NCBI GenBank assembly: GCA_947561715.1
Contig: OX387197.1
Location: forward strand, 23,028,266-23,092,265
Length of the DNA stretch: 64,000 bases
Direction: 5' to 3'
Origin: Ascidia mentula
Lineage: Eukaryota; Chordata; Ascidiacea; Phlebobranchia; Ascidiidae
A program made the translations under genes and the position numbers. The notes under the pieces are model-generated. The model was not told the DNA's origin and searched no databases. It saw only the letters and a list, made by a program, of their open reading frames with translations. This document shows, piece by piece, positions 23,101 to 32,100 of the stretch; within the stretch, counting starts at the first letter, position 1, and each line of letters starts with the position of its first letter.

Positions 23101-26100
23101 ACAGTTTTGTTTTGGGTCAAAGTTTTGTTGAAGTTCAGGGAGATTATAGACCCGACCATAGAAATCAAACCGGAGGTGAAACTTTTTAAGTTTAGTTCGT
23201 ATATTTTACGCGAAATGAGACAAGTTTCAGGGTAAGTAATCCGTGCAAGTCTAAAGAAAGTGGAAAAAGTGCTAAAACATTTCATCCTCTTCATGGCGGA
23301 TTTAATAAGACATTTTGCGTCCTGTCATTTAAATTAATACTAAAATCGGTTCGAACACAATAGCGTACCATTTTACTTAGCAATATTTTTTATATACGTT
23401 TTTTTTCAGATGATTATACGTTTTATTGTTTTGCAGGCGGCCCGACCGGTCAATACTTTTACCACGTGGCGAAAAGAATCACGAACATACAACGGGCAGT
23501 AGCCACTCTCGAATGCGTCTCGTGGTATGTGAGAGAGTCAAGCAACCCTTGGGCACCCGATTATGAACCATGTCCTTGCACAAGTTTGCAAGCTAGAAGA
23601 GATCCAAGCTTCACGTGGTCAGTGGACGTGCGGCTGTACTGGAATGCAAGAGTTAACAAGTACCATCCCGACTACTACCGAACTGCCAGTATTGAGGAGT
23701 GGGCTTACGATGAAGGTACGTACATGCTGTCAATACTGCGTGACTCTTTGCTTACAATTACCGACCAAACATGATTATTTTTACCTTCAACAACAAGGAT
23801 TAAAGATTTAATTTCACACCACTTACAGTTAGTTGAGTTTATGTTTAATCCAATTGTAAGTTGCAGGCGATAGATCACTCAATTTATTCTGTAATCTTAT
23901 CTAGATACTTTAAAATGGTGAAACTATACAGTTGATTACCAAAATACCAATCTACACAATGAAACGTGTTATAAACCACATTTTGCAGTGGGACTCTACA
24001 ACTGCTACCAACCACGAGTAAACACTGGTCCAAGATGTTGTTACTCCCCACGATCCAACACCTTCTCACCGTTCTGGGGCTGGTGGAGTCAAAGCCCTCT
24101 CATATCTGGGCCTCTGTCGAGTCGCTACGAGCGGAGTCAAATCCCTATCTTTGAAAGAACTTCGTGGTGGTCCTGGGTTTCCTTTAGAGATGAGGAACTG
24201 TTCAGCGCGCAATTCAACTCATCCATGCGTAAGATTTGGGGGATTTTTTTTATGAATGACTGTTTTGTGAGCTTGCTTTTTTCGCTTGGATTGAACTATG
24301 ATACACAAAATAAAAAGCAAAATTTTATTTTAGTTTATTTCGATAGAAAACGATCTCATTCCAAGACGTCAATGCTGTGTGGAAAGCCAAAGCCAAACTT
24401 TATGCGACTTATATAAAGCTCTGCGCCCACCGGCGAATTGTACGGGATACGTTCCACGGAGAATTTGTGAGTTTTGACGGTTAATAGTATGGTTTTATCA
24501 CAACAAGTTTTACTATTTTATTTACCCTAATTACGTTTAAAATGTATTAAATTGTTTTCAATCAGATTTTTTGAAGACAAATTGTTTTGAACACAGCAGA
24601 TGAAAAGCTTTAGTTTCTAAAAGTGGCAATTACACTTTTTGTTTCAGCGTTCTTCTGGGGAGACCCTCATATTACGACCATCGACGGCGTGACGTACAGT
24701 TTCAACGGTTTGGGGGAATACCACATGGTTTACGCACCAGGAGTTTTCTCCTTGCAAGCCCGCACCAAAAAGGCAAAGAAGGAAGACATGACGGACTCGG
24801 ACGCAACTGTGTTCGTGGCATTCGCAGCGAAGGATCTCGCATCAGCCGACTCCGGCACAGTAAACTGCATTTTGAATTCTTATACCTCATAGCCAACGAC
24901 CTGTTTATGCAACCGTTAAAACAGTTTCCTTACAAACGGATTCGAAAACAAATGTTGTTTTTTCTTAAAAACAAAACATTCTGAAAACCATGTAAGTTAT
25001 CTTAATTGAACAGAAAAATACATGATTGGTTTATTGTGTTTAAAGCTTCAATTTGAAGTTGACTTTGACAACGAGAATGGCGACGGTGTGATTGTCAAAG
25101 TGGATGGAAGCGTTGTGAACAATATTACGGACAGTAAGTAACGAACCCCAATTTTGATGTATAAAATCCTACGTGATTGCGACGTAAGTTACATGTTAAA
25201 TGTTTCAAATTTCTACCCGTACAAAGACAGCTTTCCCAATCTATTTGTGCATAGGTAAATACCTTTAATAATGCCGTATTTTTGACAGTGTACCCAACGT
25301 ATCAAATTAAAACACAATTGTTTATTTCCGGTGGAACAAACTACTCTTGCTATACGAAATACGTTGTTATCCAAAAGGCTTGTAGGTTAGCGGGCAATGC
25401 TTTTATAAACAATATTCATGCTAAAGGGTACTGTATGCAAAAAATCCCTAACCTTTAACTCACTTGCTTTATAATGATCATTACTCGAAACTTACATATT
25501 TAATAATCGTTGTTGTGAAGGTGAAACCATTGTTAGTGAATTGAGTTTAACCCAAGAAAACGGAACGTACACAGCTGTTTTTCCATCCTCCCAATCCCTC
25601 ACCATCACAGCGAGCAACTATCTTCTTGCCATGCAGTTTACCGGCGACACAAAGTCCATGCAAAGCATCTCGAAGGGCCTTTTGGGTGAGAAAAAAGTAT
25701 TTTCTTTCAGCAAAGACAAAATACTGCACGACATGTCAATTGCAAACTTTTTTTTTTTTAAATTGTAGTTTTTTTTAAAAAAAAAAGCTTTTTCGGTTAT
25801 GTTCTGATGTCCAAGTTTAACTTTGACTCTTTAAACTTCCAAGTTTAACTTTGACTCAAGGATACTGGGACGGTGATAAACAAAACGACTTTGAGATGAG
25901 GAATGGAACGACCATGAATTGGGAATCCCTACAACCTACAGAAAACCTGGACATCTTGAATGGAACCCTGTCAGAGAGGTTACTGTATCCATTTGGATTA
26001 TCATGTGAGAAAAAAGTTCCAAACTTTTACTTTTATCAAAACGCTATTGCATTAAAAAACAATCGGGACCTTAAGCAAACTAGGAGTGTTCACACAAAAG

Positions 26101-29100
26101 TGAAAATGCTAGAGGCCCTGATCTTCCGAAAATTGTGCTTTGACAAACCTGAACATGCTTACAAACCAAAAGGTCCATTTAGGCCAAGCAAAACCAAGTT
26201 TTTTATGGGTCTACTTTTTTGACAGGGAAATTGCACAACGCAAGCGAAAGCTTTTTCAGCTACAGCAGTGATTCAATGGACACATTTGAAAATCACAATC
26301 CAGTTAATGGGGATGCGCCTCCTTTCCTTGAGGATCTCGTCATGGATCAAAGAAATTCGAGTCACTTTGCACAAGTTCTGTCAAACTGCACGACCAACGG
26401 CGTTGTTTCAACCACTTGTCTCTATGATGTTTTGACAACAAACAGAAGCGACATCGGAGAGAACACGAAGTCCGAGGCGGAAAGCACAGAACAAATATCG
26501 AGGGCAAACGGTGAGATTCGAACAGATTTCCATGCGCTCGGGTGAAAGAATTTGTCGTGTTAAATTCGCTTGAAGCATATGCTATAATAGTAGGATAAGC
26601 CTAAAGTTTTAACCCGCCCATTGTCCATCGTCAATTTCTGTAATGCAAAAGCAACATATAACAATCAAATAGAAAAGCAAAACGTTTACAAGAAATTAAA
26701 ATCTGCCACAGCTGCACATTTGCCTAAATTACTACTAATCACTGCACATTGATACGCGTAACACAAATAAGTCAACAAATTGTGTTTTCTCTAATTTGTA
26801 TTCATTGCAGCCAACTCCTTGCCCGTTCTGGCCGTATTGGCGTCCACGAACATACAGATGATGAACGGTAGATACACCCTGATGGCCCAGATTAACGAGA
26901 TTACAACTTTCGCTGTGACAGCTGATGATGCAGACGGGCACGACGTCACGTTCGCTTTGCAACCGGAGGATTCGATCCAGGGAGTTTCTATAAACATCAG
27001 TGAGTCACATAGTGGCACGCCTAGAACTTACGTTAGTGCAGAAAGTGATGATAGGAAAAGCAACAAGTGAAAGGTCATGTGATGTAATACCCAAAGGTAA
27101 ATGGTCCCTATAAGCCCCGTAAATTATTTTTCACTGCGTCGTAATAAAAACTGGCAATATCATGAAAATGATAAACTGCTCGATAAGGTCTTGGAGTTGG
27201 AGTTGCATGTTGTTTAAGTCACCAATATGATTTTATCGGTTTTCTTTCAGCCAGTGGAGTGGTTACTTGGACACCCACGACCGACCATCGGATTACGAGC
27301 ACGACAAATCGTACACTGACGGTGATAGGCACTGACAGCTTGGACGGACAAACTATCCTGCCGATCAATGTGAAACTTTGCGTTTGTCAGAACGGAGGAA
27401 CTTGTCTCTTCGGCGATCCAGTGTTGGGCAGCGAAAATTATCAGGTTTCAAAATGTTGTGTGGTGGTAGGATAATTGTCCCGTAGAGTTCTAAACACACA
27501 GAGATGTTGTGACTATTGTAGCACCGAATCCCATCTTAATATCAATTGGTTTATCATGACCCTGTGTGGAAAAGCGAAAATTATCAGGTTTCAAAATGCA
27601 TGTAGTTAGATCAGAGTTGTAGAGTTAATATCTTCATGACCATTGTGCACAAGCTCCAAAGCCGCGAGAGTACCGTATCTTGCATTGGTTAATGTTGTTA
27701 CGTCTCTTAATAAGGTCAATAGATTCATTTATTTTACGGGAAAAGGGCAATTTTTGGTAAACTAATCGGTAAAAAATTATCGGTGTAAATTTATTATCGT
27801 TGAAAGATTGTCGACTGCGAATGCACTGACGCCTGGACTGGCGCAGACTGTACAGAAGATAGAGATGGTTGCCGTTTGTCACCTTGCTTTAGTAATGTTA
27901 CATGTGAAGATGTGCCAGTTCCAGGAGCCGGAGAAGCGTGCGGGGATTGCCCTGAAGGAACAACAGGTAAATTTATTTTGGTCAGAAGATTATTGTGGTT
28001 TGTGTCAAATCCGATTTGAGGAGTTTTGTTTGTACTATAGTCGATGTATAGTGTAGTGGTGTAGTTGCTATCAATATCGAAAAGTTTATGCTAAAATGTA
28101 TTCTAAATATTGGTAAATTTGGTATCTCTCTTACAAGCTAGGACACAAGTTATAAGGAAAATATAAGGACAAAGGCTAGCAATTAACAAAACATTATTAT
28201 ATTTCGCCAATTCAGGTGATGGGAGAAATTGTACGAACATTGACATGTGCAGCTCGAATCCGTGTGAACATAATTGTGAACCACTCTACAACGCCTTCAC
28301 ATGTTCTTGTAACGAGGGATACGTTTTGGTGAACACAACACAGTGCCAAGATGTGGATGAATGCAGTTTGGGAAACCCTTGCAGCGCTGTACACCACACG
28401 TACTGCGTTAACACGCCTGGAGATTTTAAGTAAGGTTTTTTTAAAGTCTATACCGATTAAATCAATAGTTTCTGAATCATCTTTTCTTGTGGATCAACGC
28501 AAGGCAAGTAACAAAATTAGAAAAACAATTCGGAATAAGAGCAAAACTTTTACTAATGTAAACAAAATTAACATGACTAACATCAACAAAATATTTTCTT
28601 TTATATTTTAGTTGTCTTTGCAATCCCGGGTTTGACGACAGTTCAGGAAGTTGCATGAACGTAGACGAATGTTCAACAGGAACCCACAATTGTTCTCTAG
28701 CTACAACCAGCTGTCAGGACATTCCAGGATCCTTCGCTTGTCCCTGTTTGCCAAACTACGCAAGGTGGTTCATGTCATTTAATACTGATATACAAAACGG
28801 TCCAAAAATGTTGATTTAAAACAAATTGTGATTTTTGTTATATTCTATCCATAGAAAACTTTAATTTTGGAAATTCATTAAAAAACAAAACATAATGAAA
28901 TGAATCATTTTGTTGGGGAAAACCTTTGCCTGCGACCATCGAATCTTCGTGATAATTTTCAGTTATTTTTTTTAGTTAATAAAGTGTAATGCTGTAATGG
29001 AGGACAATGAAGTTTTTTATTTTCAGCCAGCATCACTGGCTAAAGTACCATAACGTACTGAAAATAAAGTACCATAACCATATAGTTAAATTCGTACAAA

Positions 29101-32100
29101 ACTCTAGGCCTTACTTTTAGGAATGCCTCGGAAAGTGACGAGACCTCCTGCGTGGATTTAGACGAATGCATTGCAAACTTGCACACTTGCGATCGACAAA
29201 CCGAAGATTGTATAAACGAGAGCCCTTTGTTCAAATGCATTTGCAGGTATGGGAGTAAATGCATCTCAGCATCCAACCTTAGCACAAATACGGATTGCAA
29301 TCAGTTTTAAATGTCCATCGGTATACCTCAGGTCTGGTTTCGAAACGGTTAATGGAACTTGCCTGGATATCAAGGAATGTTCCAATCCGACTTTGAATAC
29401 ATGCAACGGCAACGGATCACTCTGTGTCGAAGAGGAAGGGAGTTTCCACTGCGAATGCTTGGCTGGTTACAACATGAGTGAAGACGGGGTAAGTGTTGAT
29501 TTTCGTTTTAATTAACGCCATACGAATTTCTCATCAAATTTGTATTTTTTTAATCCTGTCACCCTTTCAAATTCATATCTCTATTCAGAATCATATGACA
29601 CGAATCTGCTAAATTTTACAACACAAACACCTCTAGAATGTCCCGAAGCAATTTACATTTAAACGTATTAAAAAATTATTCATGTATATTGGAGAATTGT
29701 TAATGTAACAAATGAAAGTATTGATCGAAACAAATTAGGGTGTTTCTTATATTTTATAACCACTTAATTGTCAAAAAAAAGTTAATGTAGGTTACAAACA
29801 CAACACAAAAAATACAAAATAAAATTTATTAATGAGAGCTGCAGACAGGGTGTATTGATTATTATAGCTCTTTTGCGCATATAAAATTTATTAAATTTTG
29901 TGAAAATTAATCAATATTTAAAGAAAATAAACTTAACGTTTATCTAGACTTGCAACGACGTCGACGAGTGCGCGGATGCTAACATCTGCTCAACAGGAAT
30001 GATTTGTTCTAATTTCCATGGAGGTTATGGATGTTTGTGCTCTGCCGGTTTCTCAATAAATGCAGCGGGGGTAAGCAAAATTATGTTAGAAATATACGTA
30101 GAAATTGTGCATACAGTTTGAGAATTAATATACCATTTGTGTTTACTTAGACGTGTTCCGACAACGACGAATGTACGGATCAAAGTATTTGTCCTCAAGG
30201 CTCGTCGTGCTTTAATCTTGATGGCGGATACGAATGCAGATGCCAAGTTGGTGTCGAATGCACCAGTGAGTTAAAAAGTCACAAACCAATTCAATCTTTC
30301 TGTAAAATAGGCTTGTGCGATAATTACTTTGAACTAGTCTCAAATTGAAATACCAACACTTACGTTACCGATAATTTAAATCTAAGTACGTTTAAATTAC
30401 CATTGAACATTTCCCAAGCATTTTCAGTTCTAAACCTAGAAACATCCATAAAGAATAGAGTAAATTGACCCTTACATTTTTGTGCAGTTAACCCGCAGTT
30501 GGACCAGGCAACTTTGTTACAAGTTACAACTGATTCGATCACAGTGACTGTGGACGCACTTGACTTATACGATCAATACGAGGTGACTATGTTACATTTG
30601 TCTGGTGCAAAAGATGTTTTGCTTTCTGAAACAAAATTAATGTAGTCTACCAACTTAATACCACTAATAATTGTAGTAAAAAAGTGACTTCTTATCAAAA
30701 AGGTTTCATGTTATTATTGTTCAATTAAATCTTTAATTTTTGTTTAATTGTGTCGTTTGTCGACCACAACTCATTGATTGGTATTTCAACATCTTTGTAT
30801 TATAAGTCAACAGTTTACTTTATCGAATATTTTTATGGTTAGTTGCAAGCTGTGGATTCCGATGGAACGGTGACCACCAATACGTCAACTGGAACATTTG
30901 CTTCAATCACTGGCCTGAAGCCAAATACAAACTACACGATACGCGCGAGAGTTCTAAAACTGAAAACTTCCGACCACATTTATGAGGAATCGAATTTCAG
31001 CGAACCTCTAATCGTCACCACCAGTAAGCTAAACTTCGCGCCTGCAGTTATTGAAAACCTGAAAATTAGTTCATTTGATGGTTCAAAAAACTTGTCTGTG
31101 GGCGTTGTGGTTTTATTTACGTTTCAGATTACAAACCTAATATTGGTGATTACAACAAAGACAATTGCTGTTCATTTTGACTTTGACGACACAGGTCACA
31201 ATACCTGCAATACAAAACACTAAAAATGCGCATGAAGTTTTTTGATCAACAAAATCATCAAAAATCACATACAAATGTGTCACCCAATTACAGAACAGGT
31301 GGACATATAGTAATTATTGCACTGTTAATTTCAGATGCAATTGATTTGGCGTTGGTTGTGACGTTGGTCGGTGAAGTTTACAGTCAAGATCTAACTGACA
31401 TCTCCTCTACTCAATCTCAATCATTGCGCAACGTTTACGAAAACGCGTTGAGGGAGCAACTCAAGTCGGTTGTGGGTGGCGTAACACTACGATTCAAAGC
31501 AATTACTTTCATTGCCTTCAGGTGGGACTTAAACTTAAAACACTCAATGCAAAAGAAGTAGAAACGTGCGGTGCAAAACTATCGATATATCGTTGTGTTT
31601 TCGGTAATATAAAAATCATACGTGACTGAGAAATGTTTGCACATTGCTTTTTGGTAATATTATTCGTTGTAACGCCATGTAGAAGCGGAAGTGTGGTCGC
31701 ATCAGCTGTTGGAGCTCTGGACACCAATGATCCAAGTCACCGAACAGCCGTTGCTGACGGAACCGACCTTGATGCGGCAACATTCCGAGACTTTTCACCC
31801 AGTAAGGATATACTAAAAACTTCACAACTTGAAGAACAACTTTACATTTTGAAATATGTTCATAGTTAGAACCATTCCTTCGTCTCCATCAAACTTGCAA
31901 GTTACCGACGCTACAACCAGGTCACTGACGTTCGGATTCGAACAAGTTTCTAATTCGATTAGCTATGAAGTCAAACGTAAGTTTAAACGCCTACTCTAAA
32001 ACATACAACCCCCATCTGCGTGTTGCGAATTACAAATAGCGCATCAGATTCCTAAATTTCCTGGTTTAGTAACTTTTCCTGGTTTAGTAACCTCAGCCTA

